Assembly: GCF_049310885.1 (NCBI RefSeq)
Contig: NZ_JBMDYO010000002.1
Location: 437,785-501,784 of the forward strand
Length of the DNA stretch: 64,000 nucleotides
Origin: CAYZJV01 sp049310885
GTDB taxonomy: Bacteria > Spirochaetota > Spirochaetia > Sphaerochaetales > Sphaerochaetaceae
Reading direction: 5' to 3'
The notes beneath the pieces were generated by a model. The model had not been told where the DNA came from and searched no databases. It saw only the letters and a list, made by a program, of their open reading frames with translations. Made by a program: the position numbers and the translations under genes. Position 1 is the first letter of the stretch, and each line of letters begins with the position of its first letter. Positions 7,750-16,466 of the stretch are shown here, in pieces.

Positions 7750-9057
7750 TCACCTCTCCAAGAAATTGTTGAAGAATCTGTTGCTGTAGACAACTTCTTC
7801 TATCATATACTCCAAGATACCACATTCATAGGCCAAGTCGAATATGGTATAACGTGGGCGGATGACGCGGGCTTTTCTCATGGCATACGCCATAGTCTCC
7901 CGGTCGAGTCCGATTTCGGCAGGTTCAGTGGGGCATTTCGCCTCAGCCAACATGCTGTGCAGTTCTGTAAAAGCGATAAGTTGCCCTTCGAGTCTATCGC
8001 CGATTTCTTTCCATTGTTTGGCTATCAAATCCCGGCGTATTTGGAGATGTTCACCATCCAATTGCTTCGCTTTGGCTAGTGAAAGGACATCACTTTCCAA
8101 TGGTTCACCAAGTAAACGGCCAAGCTCTCCTTGCCAATCGTCATGTAAATCCGTATTTAGAGAGATTTCCTGCACAGATTCCCACGACAGCTCACGAACT
8201 AGCGTCATCATCGCTGTGGTTATGAGTGTGCCAAGAGCTACTTTGAAACCGTGGGAGACCTCTTTTCCTTCAACAGCCAAGCCCTTCATCTCCCAGACAT
8301 GACTGAGCAAATGCTCTCCCCCACTGGCAGGACGGGAGTTACCGAAGAGTTTCATGGCAAGACCAGTTTCAACCAACCCTGAGAAGAGCTGATCGATTAC
8401 GGCATGCTCTCTTGCTATGATCGATTGGGGATGTGCAATCCGTTCAGGTAGAGGTCCTTGGACCAGATTCCAGACATTCTGGTCAATCTTTTCAATAGAT
8501 AAGGCATCGGCAATGATCCAATCACCCCCACCGGCCACCTTAGCTACCAGATCTCCGTATCCCGATGAAATAAGCCACAAGGGAGCATCCTTGAGAACAT
8601 CCACATCGGCTACAACGATGAGCGGTGGAGCACATACAATGGTCTGCTTGAAGGAATCGATGGTAATCGGTGCATTTGCCGAGGTATAACCGTCTACCGA
8701 TGGAGCGGTAGGGACACAACAGTAGGTCCTTCCAGCTTCATAACTGGCAAGCTTCACGACATCATTGAGAGAACCTGATCCTACGGCAATCGCGATTAAC
8801 GCTCCTACCGCATCAAGACGCTCTTTGACCTGTTTCACATGATCATAGTCGGGATGAAGCTGCTGTTCATCAAAGACCAACTGTTCGGTGTGGATACCAT
8901 GCTCCTGGAATCTATCGGCGACTACCTCACCGGCAGCCAGCCAGGTATTGCGGTCTGCGACAATCAAAGGAGTCCTTCCAGGCCAGTGTCGGGAAAAGGC
9001 CGCTGCAATCAGGGAGAGAGCTCCCCTTTTTACGATAATATCATCATAGGTTGCCAT
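7750..9057 (-). CDS. egsA: sn-Glycerol-1-phosphate dehydrogenase (EgsA/AraM family)
   Basis: 435 residues. This family reduces dihydroxyacetone phosphate to sn-glycerol 1-phosphate with NAD(P)H and a metal ion. The nucleotide loop is AVGSGSLNDVVK, followed by the family signature PTAPSVDGYTSANAP. Metal ligands fit Asp in SSGYGDLVAK, His in GGEHLLSHVWEM and His in EVSHGFKVALGT. The ATG at 9057 lies 2 bases after the stop of the KamA-like gene, with only a weak GAAGGG ribosome site, so translational coupling is likely. Glycerol 1-phosphate is the archaeal lipid backbone; in Bacillus, AraM feeds heptaprenylglyceryl phosphate. Its use here is unknown, but the adjoining phosphatase gene is a hint. 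In Bacillus this gene sits in an arabinose operon; here araBA is 7 kb away. Confidence 0.92.
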   Translation of the reverse strand: MATYDDIIVKRGALSLIAAAFSRHWPGRTPLIVADRNTWLAAGEVVADRFQEHGIHTEQLVFDEQQLHPDYDHVKQVKERLDAVGALIAIAVGSGSLNDVVKLASYEAGRTYCCVPTAPSVDGYTSANAPITIDSFKQTIVCAPPLIVVADVDVLKDAPLWLISSGYGDLVAKVAGGGDWIIADALSIEKIDQNVWNLVQGPLPERIAHPQSIIAREHAVIDQLFSGLVETGLAMKLFGNSRPASGGEHLLSHVWEMKGLAVEGKEVSHGFKVALGTLITTAMMTLVRELSWESVQEISLNTDLHDDWQGELGRLLGEPLESDVLSLAKAKQLDGEHLQIRRDLIAKQWKEIGDRLEGQLIAFTELHSMLAEAKCPTEPAEIGLDRETMAYAMRKARVIRPRYTIFDLAYECGILEYMIEEVVYSNRFFNNFLER

Positions 9058-9059
9058 GG

Positions 9060-11201
9060 CTATTGGTTCGTCCCTTCAAAAACTGGACTTCTGGGCTCCA
9101 ATCTTCCTGCAGAATACCCCCAGATGCTAGCGTACTCCTGTGGATCTTCTCCCATCTGCTCCAATTGCCGAAGGTATTGTGCTACCGATTTAGATTCAAT
9201 GATTACCACAGAACCCATCTGCTCAATTACCGGGCTGTGCGGGCGGGTATGGTCGAATTCAAACTTAAGAATCCGCCTGCCGTCTGCAGTCATGCCAATC
9301 GTACGGTAGGTATTACTCTTTCCCACACCGGGGAGATTAATGGTATTCCTATCAGTGGCGAGAAAAGGAATCTCATCCGCATCGCGTATCTGGTCGATAT
9401 GCTCAACCATGTTTGGAGCATCGGCGACAAATGATCTTAAAAGACTATGGTAACGGTAATCGACCCTGCCTACCGATTTCTCCTCTATCTGCTCCTGCAT
9501 AGAACGTGGATTGTTAGCGAACAGCTCACGATTCTCCTTGAATCCCTTTACGGTGAAGGTATAGTAGGGCAATACTCCGATATCGTTGAGTACCTGACGG
9601 AGTTTCGCCGTATGGCCACGTCTGCTGGCAGCTACAGTGAATACCTCCTGATTGGTCACAGCCCACCCTGCATTGAGTAGCTTCCTCACCGCCTTGGCAG
9701 AATCGACTGATACCTCCATTGAGCTTGAGAAGTGGGTTTGGATAATGCACTGGTTAATACCGATTTCCTTCGCATCCATGCGGAAACGGGATAAGACGTC
9801 TACCAACTCCTTGGTTACTCGCTGGGGGAGATAGACGGGCAACTTGGTCCCAAGTCGTACCCGCTTGAACTCGGCTAATTTCTGCCCCTCTGGACGCATT
9901 TTGTTGTCACTCTTCTTATCGCGTGCCATCTTAAGTACCGCATCGAGAATCTTCTTGAGTGATGAGACCGAACTCATCAGTGCATCGCCACCGGTAATGA
10001 GGATATCTTCAAGGAATTCATCTGTCCTGTAGTAGACCATTGACTCATGCAGGAGTTCTGTCCAACTCTTCTTGGGCCTTAATCTATCCAGATCGAAATT
10101 GAATCGACCATTCTGAAAATCGTACATTCTCTGGCAGTAGGCACACAGTCCTCCACAGGCTCTCCCCATGGTATCGGGGATGAAAATTGCAACATTGGGA
10201 TATCTTCTATGGATATTATGGGATGGTAGGATCCATCCAGCTTCATTGGGCTTTCCCGGTTCCACCACATCCTCTTTCTCCCAGGCATTTATGGTGCCGA
10301 ATTCATCCACGAGATCTTGGCTATAGAATAAGTAGCTTCGTAGCGCTTCATCGGCGTAGGGATGCTCGCGTTCTTCCATAGGTCGGGTATCTATAAGGGA
10401 AAGGAAATACGGAGTGGCGAAAACAGGAATTCCCCGTTTTTCGGCATCTGCCATGATCCGCATGGTTTGCGCATCGATTGAATTATCCAAATAGCGGTTA
10501 ACCTCGACAGAGCTTCTGATCGCATAGCGGAGGTGGAAACGATCCTCTCTCCACCAAGTGAGGACCTGTTTTCTGGCTTCAGCATCGGAGAGGTCCTTTT
10601 TGAAGTGGTAGGCAGCAGAAGATTTACCTTCACGACTCTCTTTTCTGATACGATCAACCAGCAATTCTACGATCCGCTCCTTGTTACGTGCTCGCCAACG
10701 GATTACTTTTTCATCCAATCCAGAGGGATGCCGCTCTGTCCACTCGTAGACCGTACTCCTACTGGGAAGATCCTGTTTTTCCAGACCATTTAGCTGACGC
10801 AAGAGGTGCAGTACATCTAAGACAAAATCAATTGTTACATCACAGGGTTTGTCCCGAAGGAGCTTCCTCATAAGTGTCACTGGTTGTGAGACTACTGCCT
10901 GTCCATGTAGGTTCCAATCCTGGAAGGATGTCCCCTCATGATCAAGAATATCTAAAATCCTGATAAAAGCGAATGAACGCCAGGTAAGCTTAAAGAAGTC
11001 CGAATAGGTATTCTGCTCGCCCTTATAGTAGGCATAGGCATCGGGAAAGTCCCTCTGCATTATTTCGGTATAATGGGTGCGAAGCCGATCGACGAGAGCT
11101 TTATCGTCCATCGATTCATCGAGCATATATGCGGTTATGACAGGATTCTCATCCCGTATCGTGTGTATAAGCTCAGAGATCGTTTTTGCATGTATATCCA
11201 T
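9060..11201 (-). CDS. KamA-family radical SAM protein, long form (lysine 2,3-aminomutase-like)
   Basis: 713 residues, against about 420 for classical lysine 2,3-aminomutase. The 4Fe-4S/SAM motif is CGGLCAYCQR (Cx3Cx2C) near residue 355. The later blocks NQEVFTVAASRRGHT and IGVLPYYTFTVKG match the KamA pattern in which NQ, V-N and PYY are conserved. About 300 extra N-terminal residues precede the radical SAM core and resemble nothing I can name. The C-terminal GVGKSNTYRTIG region is where a PLP lysine would be expected. The ATG at 11201 has no good ribosome site. It is the first gene of the run that continues with egsA and the HAD gene. The substrate is not known. Confidence 0.8.
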   Translation of the reverse strand: MDIHAKTISELIHTIRDENPVITAYMLDESMDDKALVDRLRTHYTEIMQRDFPDAYAYYKGEQNTYSDFFKLTWRSFAFIRILDILDHEGTSFQDWNLHGQAVVSQPVTLMRKLLRDKPCDVTIDFVLDVLHLLRQLNGLEKQDLPSRSTVYEWTERHPSGLDEKVIRWRARNKERIVELLVDRIRKESREGKSSAAYHFKKDLSDAEARKQVLTWWREDRFHLRYAIRSSVEVNRYLDNSIDAQTMRIMADAEKRGIPVFATPYFLSLIDTRPMEEREHPYADEALRSYLFYSQDLVDEFGTINAWEKEDVVEPGKPNEAGWILPSHNIHRRYPNVAIFIPDTMGRACGGLCAYCQRMYDFQNGRFNFDLDRLRPKKSWTELLHESMVYYRTDEFLEDILITGGDALMSSVSSLKKILDAVLKMARDKKSDNKMRPEGQKLAEFKRVRLGTKLPVYLPQRVTKELVDVLSRFRMDAKEIGINQCIIQTHFSSSMEVSVDSAKAVRKLLNAGWAVTNQEVFTVAASRRGHTAKLRQVLNDIGVLPYYTFTVKGFKENRELFANNPRSMQEQIEEKSVGRVDYRYHSLLRSFVADAPNMVEHIDQIRDADEIPFLATDRNTINLPGVGKSNTYRTIGMTADGRRILKFEFDHTRPHSPVIEQMGSVVIIESKSVAQYLRQLEQMGEDPQEYASIWGYSAGRLEPRSPVFEGTNQ

Positions 11202-11263
11202 GGCAGAAGAATACTACGTGGAGGAATTTGGTGTCAACAATTCAATACAAGCATCATAATCGC

Positions 11264-11446
11264 TTACTTGACAGGTAAATATTTGAGGGAGTCCCCGGAT
11301 TCCAATTGTGCTTCCACCGTTTGTTCACGATTTGGCAAGTCATGCGCATCGAGTCTGGAGAGCATAAGGGTTGCGGCGATCGAGCCGACCTTGATCGGCT
11401 GTTGTGTCATATATGTGGGTTTTACGAACATAAAGGATTTTTCGGA
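11264..11446 (-). pseudogene. C-terminal remnant of a LacI/GalR-family regulator
   Basis: In one frame on the minus strand, about 60 codons run from just after an in-frame TAA to a stop at 11266-11264. The translation contains YMTQQPIKVGSIAATLMLSR, then LDAHDLPNREQTVEAQLES. This follows the last part of LacI-type sugar-binding domains (T-x-x-QP-x-x-x-G-x-x-A-x-x-L-L-x-R-L, then LP-R-E and L-x-S). The DNA-binding and central parts are absent; the DUF296 gene occupies that space. It is probably the tail of a deleted regulator. No ribosome site is seen. Confidence 0.55.
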
Positions 11447-11464
11447 TTACAATCGCAGCAATTC

Positions 11465-11881
11465 CTACAACAACTCCTCAATCGCACCTGTGCCATCCCA
11501 TTTCTCGAAGTTGGTATCCATTTCAGCCAATACGATTACACTGAAGGTCAACACTTCACAACCGAGTTCAAGATGGCCACCATATGCCACTTTCTCGTTA
11601 GAGAAGGTGATATGTGCATGGACCCTACCATTGATAATCATTCCATTGATATTCACGATATCGGCAGCAGCCTCACCCTTAGAAAAATACTCTTTAGGTG
11701 GGTTGCTCGTACTTGCAACCACATGGAAGTGGTGGCTTATAACCGATCCCACACCAGCAAGAATGACAGCATTCTTGATATCGTTTTCTTCGACGGCCTC
11801 CCTGATCTTGACCAGAAGATCATCACCAGGATTCAAACGGACCAATACAGCATCTTTGAAGGGCACTTTTTCTACTTTCAT
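11465..11881 (-). CDS. PPC/DUF296-domain protein
   Basis: 138 residues from the ATG at 11881, with GGAGAATT upstream. The chain is one PPC (plants and prokaryotes conserved, DUF296) domain: LNPGDDLLVKIREAVEEN, then AVILAGVGSV, and later GRVHAHITFSN with HLELGCEV. The His-rich core fits the trimeric fold with a bound metal in bacterial members. Plant relatives add AT-hooks and bind DNA; bacterial single-domain members have no agreed function. It stands alone downstream of the AEC transporter intergenic region, and the LacI remnant follows it. Confidence 0.85.
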   Translation of the reverse strand: MKVEKVPFKDAVLVRLNPGDDLLVKIREAVEENDIKNAVILAGVGSVISHHFHVVASTSNPPKEYFSKGEAAADIVNINGMIINGRVHAHITFSNEKVAYGGHLELGCEVLTFSVIVLAEMDTNFEKWDGTGAIEELL

Positions 11882-12053
11882 ATAATTCTCCAGTCTCTAT
11901 TCCATTACAAGTATGACCAATCAATCTATGTTATTGCATAAGAAGGCGTTTGCCAAGGTGAATGAAGCTATACCAGTACTTACCAAACGCACTAAATTCC
12001 CTTGCCAGAGCACTCGATAACCGGTAGGATTGCTAAAATCCTATGAGGTTATC

Positions 12054-12983
12054 ATGATCACACATCTATTCGCATCATTACCGGTATTGCTTTTCTTCGG
12101 GTTGGGATATGTTCTCAAGAGAATCGGATTCTTTTCGCGTGAAACTATCGAAGATATCAAGAAATTCATCCTCAATTTCAGCGTCCCGGCACTTCTCTTC
12201 AGGGCATTCCTATCACTTTCGATCCAGAGAAGTTATCTGATCATGTTGCTGGTCATGTATGTGATGGCCGGCTCTATGGTTCTGTTAGGCAAACTGGTAG
12301 CCAAGATAGCGAATATCAGGACTCCCTACTTTCCTCTTTTGATGAGCGGCTTCGAGATGAGTATGTTCGGCTATGCCCTGTTCATCAGTCTCTATGGGAT
12401 TGAAAATTTGGGCTATATCGCATTTTTAGGTATTGGCCAGACTCTTTTCACCTTCTCTTTCCTCATATCCATGCTTTTGGTGCTTAGGGAGGGAAAGCAG
12501 GCTCCCATGGCAGCGGTAAAGCGATTCTTCACCAGTCCGATCATCCTTGCAATCGGAGCGGGTGTCCTCGCTGGGCAGGTGGCTCCCCCATTCGATAGCA
12601 CTCCCACGCTCGCCATGGTCGATTCGTTTCTACAGATGCTGGGTTCTGTAACGGTACCGCTAATCACTATGACTATCGGATACGATATTCTGATCGAGAA
12701 GAAAGGTCTTGGACTCTCTTTTATGACCATCCTAACCCGCAAGGGCTTGCTGCTGATATTCGCACTTCTGATAAACCACTACATTATCGATGGCCTTCTC
12801 CATATGGACAGCATGTATCGCTATTCTATGATGATCATTGCATTGACTCCGCCCTCATTCATCCATTCTATCCTTGCCAGACGGGGTGATGCAGAGAACA
12901 TCGGCTACATCAATAGGACACTCTCTCTGGATTGCATCATCTCGGTCTTCGCTACGATGATAGTCGCTGCGGTGTATGTGTAA
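12054..12983 (+). CDS. AEC-family transporter (auxin efflux carrier type)
   Basis: 309 residues with about ten hydrophobic segments. The ATG at 12054 is favoured by GAGG 6 bases upstream over the one eight codons earlier. The N-terminal segment LFFGLGYVLKRIGFFS followed by IKKFILNFSVPALLFRAFLS is the AEC signature, and the second half repeats the pattern. Bacterial AEC members export or import organic acids such as malate and malonate. It is a lone plus-strand gene between convergent and divergent minus genes, so the substrate cannot be read from context. Confidence 0.88.
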   Translation: MITHLFASLPVLLFFGLGYVLKRIGFFSRETIEDIKKFILNFSVPALLFRAFLSLSIQRSYLIMLLVMYVMAGSMVLLGKLVAKIANIRTPYFPLLMSGFEMSMFGYALFISLYGIENLGYIAFLGIGQTLFTFSFLISMLLVLREGKQAPMAAVKRFFTSPIILAIGAGVLAGQVAPPFDSTPTLAMVDSFLQMLGSVTVPLITMTIGYDILIEKKGLGLSFMTILTRKGLLLIFALLINHYIIDGLLHMDSMYRYSMMIIALTPPSFIHSILARRGDAENIGYINRTLSLDCIISVFATMIVAAVYV

Positions 12984-12994
12984 TTTTAAAATGT

Positions 12995-13612
12995 TTACTT
13001 GCTAAAGGCTTTATCTGTGACCACCTGCTTACGCAGTGACAATTTACCACCCTCAGAATTTGGCTTCCAGAATGATCGCTGAGCTTTACGCTCTTCGACG
13101 GTAAATCCTAGCTCTTCATACATGCGGATCGCCTTGAAGTTGGATTCTGCGACTTCAAGTAAGAATTCCTTGTAGGGTAATCGACGAAGCAGATAGCGCT
13201 GGAGTTCTGAAGAGACGCCCATACCTCTGAAGGCGGTATCGGTAGCGACCGAATCGATATAGCACTGCGATTCATCTAGGTCGAGAGGTTTTTCCAGAAC
13301 CCCACGTAACCGGAAGAAGACAATGGTGCCGCGGACGAATCCGAGTTTATCGACAAGATGGTCGTGTTGGAAGCGGTGCGAGCGTCCTGCAGTAGTGGAA
13401 AATGAAACTACACTGACAACATTTCCATCGAGGAGTGCGACGAAGTGGTTTGATGGTACGAAGGAGTGCTGCAGGATATCGGCTATAACATCTACATCGG
13501 GCGAGATGAATGAAAGCGGCTCATAGAAACTTGCGGCGAATATCTCGACTGCTTGCCGTAGATGGGTCTGACTAAGGTCAGCGAGGTTCTTGATCATAGG
13601 CTTCTTAACCAT
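12995..13612 (-). CDS. GNAT-family N-acetyltransferase
   Basis: 205 residues from the ATG at 13612, with AGGGG upstream. The acetyl-CoA loop follows the GNAT pattern in VATDTAFRGMGVSSELQRYL (R-x-x-G-x-G with Met in the middle), and the C-terminal block LEVAESNFKAIRMYEELGF is the classic motif B, with N for the thiol side and Y-E-x-x-G-F. The enzyme moves an acetyl group from acetyl-CoA to an amine; the acceptor is unknown. It converges on the AEC gene with 11 bases between their stops. Confidence 0.87.
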   Translation of the reverse strand: MVKKPMIKNLADLSQTHLRQAVEIFAASFYEPLSFISPDVDVIADILQHSFVPSNHFVALLDGNVVSVVSFSTTAGRSHRFQHDHLVDKLGFVRGTIVFFRLRGVLEKPLDLDESQCYIDSVATDTAFRGMGVSSELQRYLLRRLPYKEFLLEVAESNFKAIRMYEELGFTVEERKAQRSFWKPNSEGGKLSLRKQVVTDKAFSK

Positions 13613-13729
13613 ACAGATATCCCCTCTGCTGTCATAATACTACCATAGTTGAATTTAGGGAAGAGGAAATTTAGTAAAATTGTATTGCCCCTATAGGATT
13701 CTTATATAGGTTTACGAAACTCTCTCGGT

Positions 13730-14665
13730 TCACGTCATACGATAGTCGAGTCTCATGACGATATTCTGTGGAAAATCGCCAAATCGTTCACCAAAAATAC
13801 TTACTCCACCGATGTGTTTGGCATCCTCTTTTATACCAATTTTTACGCTGGCGAAGTAGGTATCCTGGATATGTAATTGGTCCAAAGTAACAGACGATAT
13901 CTGGTCATCGTCCAAAAAAGTTCCGTTTGCATCCACTACCCAGTTCTTGAGTAGTCCGTATTGGTTGAGCGACTCTGGCCACCAGGATGGGTTCTGCTTT
14001 CCACGTCTTCCACCGAAGTCTCCCGGGCTGGTCCAGGTACCGATATCGACATCGTTTATCCAGACGGTAATATCGCTTGGCCAATCGTTTCTGTAGAAGG
14101 GGGCTTCTGAACTGGCTTCGAAGGAGATTTGGAGTCGATTGATGGTTCCATTCTCGGCTATGGTGATGGGGAAGCGGTATTCGACATAGCCTTTGAAGAA
14201 CCAAAGGAGTTGTGCAGATGTCCTTTCGGGGAAGTAGAAGCTACCAGGCTGGTCGAATATGCCAATGCTGTTCTTTTCATTCACGATTCCGCAGGTGGGG
14301 TGTATTTCACAATTAACAAAGTTTCCAACTGGCATGTTGGTTACTATGGTATCTTCTTCTTTGTTGAATTGTTCCCCAAGCATGAGTTTGAAGGTGACTT
14401 TATCGCAGAAGCGGCTACTGACTTTCATGGATCCGCGTATTCCGGGTTGCGATTCGGTGAAAAGGAGGCCTGCATTCTCCAAGATTCGTACATTCATTGC
14501 TGCGGTCGAGGTGGGAAGGCCGAGTGCTTCGGCTATTTCATTTACGTTAAGGCTGCTTTCATTCAATAGTTCGAGGATATTAATCCGTGCTTCATTTGCG
14601 AGGGCTTTTGCAATAAGAAGCATCTGTTTCTTGTCTGAATAATCGAGAAATACCTCTTTCAACAT
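13730..14665 (-). CDS. ArsR-type winged-helix regulator with a long C-terminal domain
   Basis: 311 residues. Residues about 15-75 form an ArsR-like winged helix: ALANEARINILELLNESS and NVNEIAEALGLPTSTAAMNV, with recognition helix and wing ending in GLLFTE. The remaining 230 residues are rich in beta strands and aromatic residues and I cannot assign them; they may bind an effector such as a sugar. ArsR proteins are usually about 100 residues, so this is a long form. The ATG at 14665 has GGGAGG 10 bases before it. It stands alone; no target is shown, though araBA lies 3 kb away. Confidence 0.8.
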   Translation of the reverse strand: MLKEVFLDYSDKKQMLLIAKALANEARINILELLNESSLNVNEIAEALGLPTSTAAMNVRILENAGLLFTESQPGIRGSMKVSSRFCDKVTFKLMLGEQFNKEEDTIVTNMPVGNFVNCEIHPTCGIVNEKNSIGIFDQPGSFYFPERTSAQLLWFFKGYVEYRFPITIAENGTINRLQISFEASSEAPFYRNDWPSDITVWINDVDIGTWTSPGDFGGRRGKQNPSWWPESLNQYGLLKNWVVDANGTFLDDDQISSVTLDQLHIQDTYFASVKIGIKEDAKHIGGVSIFGERFGDFPQNIVMRLDYRMT

Positions 14666-15016
14666 CTACTTCCAGCCTCCCGAAATCGTATCACTTTCTA
14701 GCCCTGAACTGGAGGGAAAAGTCTTTCCCTTCGCCCCTATCGGCTTTTCATCCCCTCTTCTCTTGCTTCCCGAAGGTACGCAAGTCGGGGACGGCCGATG
14801 CGGTGCTACCCTTTCTTAGTCTAGTAATTATACCACAGCACTTTCTAGGCAAACAACTGTGAATCAACAAATTAATGCAACAAATATTGGTATATCTGGT
14901 CAATAGCGCTCAAAAAATATTGGGCGAATATGACAAAATATACGGTAGAGGCAAAGGAGCAACTCAATGTAATAGTAATATATTAGCATTATTTATGACA
15001 CTTGTCATAAATATTA
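14666..15016. other. Intergenic region with a 7-bp hairpin
   Basis: There is no gene in these 350 bases. AGGGAAA and TTTCCCT (14713-14730) form a perfect small stem with loop AGTC, without a T-run. The right half is AT-rich and leads to the lipoprotein promoter. Nothing else is recognised. Confidence 0.4.
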
Positions 15017-15044
15017 TTGATTTTCATCCTCCACCGTTTATAAT
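15017..15044 (+). promoter_or_regulatory. Sigma-70 type promoter for the lipoprotein gene
   Basis: TTGATT (15017-15022), a 16-base spacer and a perfect TATAAT (15039-15044) precede the ATG at 15174 by 130 bases. The upstream DNA is AT-rich, which would help promoter strength. Confidence 0.5.
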
Positions 15045-15173
15045 GTATTGCAGAAATACCTACTACGACGCTGTACTTTCGCCAAATGTATTACTTCTAC
15101 CCATGTCACATCATTGGCCACCCGGAAAATTCATCGGTTTTTCGATGTAATCATAGAAAAGGGGGAACAGCAT

Positions 15174-16394
15174 ATGAAAAAACGGCTGTCTTTGGCTTTG
15201 GTAATGATCATTGCATTATCATTGGTGGTAGTATTCTCTGGTTGCCCTATGAGTATGGAACCGGATTCGGACGATCTCATCGGGGACGTATCACCAGGAG
15301 GTTCGGACGACACATCGGATGATGATTCATCAGGCTCGACAGGAGAAATCACACTCACCGCATACAATCCTGTGATTATCAGTGACTTTGCATCATTGGG
15401 AGAGGCGCAAACCGCAGATGTAAGATCCACGTTAATGACTTTTATTGATGATCCACCTGATGATGTTGATGCAGAAGCCTTCGTCATGGGCGTCGTCGCC
15501 GATGCCTTCGGAGCAATGATCGAAACCAATGTTGCTGGCGCTATGGTAGCGTCCGATATCGACTTGTACTCCAAAGCAAGAACTCTCGAAGCATTGTTGC
15601 ATCTACGACTGTATAATGAGGGCGTAAAATTTATCTATGATGATCCTGCCACTACTGATGTCGTCGAAGAAATAGTGCTGAGCGATATCTACATCGAGAA
15701 TCTGGAACTTTTGCTCCAAGGCAAGATCGATTCGCTTACGGCACTACTTATGTCGCTTGAGCCAATGGATAGCGGAGTAGTCCCCTTCGATCTTGGAGCT
15801 GAAGGGAGTGCCGGTATCTCCATAGCCTTGGAGAGCAAGGCCGATCCACGAATGTTTGATGACAGTCCAGACTTCACCACTGATGCAGAGTCTCCACAAC
15901 TGGAGGGATTTGCCAGCCTGTTCGCAGATTTTGCGATTGATATGGCTGTTGAGGCAGATGCTAGAGTAGTAGAAGATCCCGAACCAGAAATCGCACCCAC
16001 GGGAACCATCAGCGGTGAGGCTGCAATCAGCATTGGAACAAACTTCGCTTTTATAAACTTGGAAACAGGAGCGACTGATGAGATAGTACGTATTCCCATG
16101 GTGCTTGAGATAGAACTGCCAGAGTTTACCGAAGTATCACTCGTAGCATTCTCAACGGCTTTCCAAGCTTATGTCGATGCGATATCGGCAGATGTTCCTG
16201 ACGAAACCACGATAGGAACAGCTTATGCAGATCTGGAAACATTGCTTTGGGGAGCTGGTTCTGACGGCATGGAAATTAATCTCTACTTTGGTGATGAGTC
16301 GGCGAGTACTCCTATTGAACTCTATTCAGGTCTTGAGGCCATGAATGTGTTCATGAAGACGCTTTCTGGAATTTTAAGAATGACAATGGTCTAG
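15174..16394 (+). CDS. Putative lipoprotein with acidic linker
   Basis: 406 residues. The ATG at 15174 follows GGGGG at about 9 bases. The signal peptide MKKRLSLALVMIIALSLVVV ends in the lipobox FSGC, so the protein should be lipid-anchored. After the Cys comes a low-complexity acidic Ser/Gly linker (about residues 30-55, with DDTSDDDSSGSTGE). The rest is acidic and probably mostly helical, with no domain I can name. The gene stands alone between its own promoter and a terminator shared with araA. Function unknown; surface exposure or a periplasmic role is likely. Confidence 0.8.
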   Translation: MKKRLSLALVMIIALSLVVVFSGCPMSMEPDSDDLIGDVSPGGSDDTSDDDSSGSTGEITLTAYNPVIISDFASLGEAQTADVRSTLMTFIDDPPDDVDAEAFVMGVVADAFGAMIETNVAGAMVASDIDLYSKARTLEALLHLRLYNEGVKFIYDDPATTDVVEEIVLSDIYIENLELLLQGKIDSLTALLMSLEPMDSGVVPFDLGAEGSAGISIALESKADPRMFDDSPDFTTDAESPQLEGFASLFADFAIDMAVEADARVVEDPEPEIAPTGTISGEAAISIGTNFAFINLETGATDEIVRIPMVLEIELPEFTEVSLVAFSTAFQAYVDAISADVPDETTIGTAYADLETLLWGAGSDGMEINLYFGDESASTPIELYSGLEAMNVFMKTLSGILRMTMV

Positions 16395-16406
16395 TAAATA
16401 TAATCA

Positions 16407-16431
16407 AGCCGGAGGTTTTTAGCCTCCGGCT
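16407..16431. terminator. Hairpin terminator between the lipoprotein gene and araA
   Basis: AGCCGGAGG and CCTCCGGCT form a perfect 9-bp stem around a 7-base loop. It lies 12 bases past the lipoprotein stop and 35 bases past the araA stop on the other strand, so it probably ends both transcripts, although no long T-run follows. Confidence 0.6.
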
Positions 16432-16466
16432 CAACATTATCTCTCACAAACCATGCTAGTAACCGA

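Noticed and set aside
11306..11941. A 211-codon plus-strand frame
   Set aside because: It is antisense to the DUF296 gene and the LacI remnant and has no coding signs of its own.
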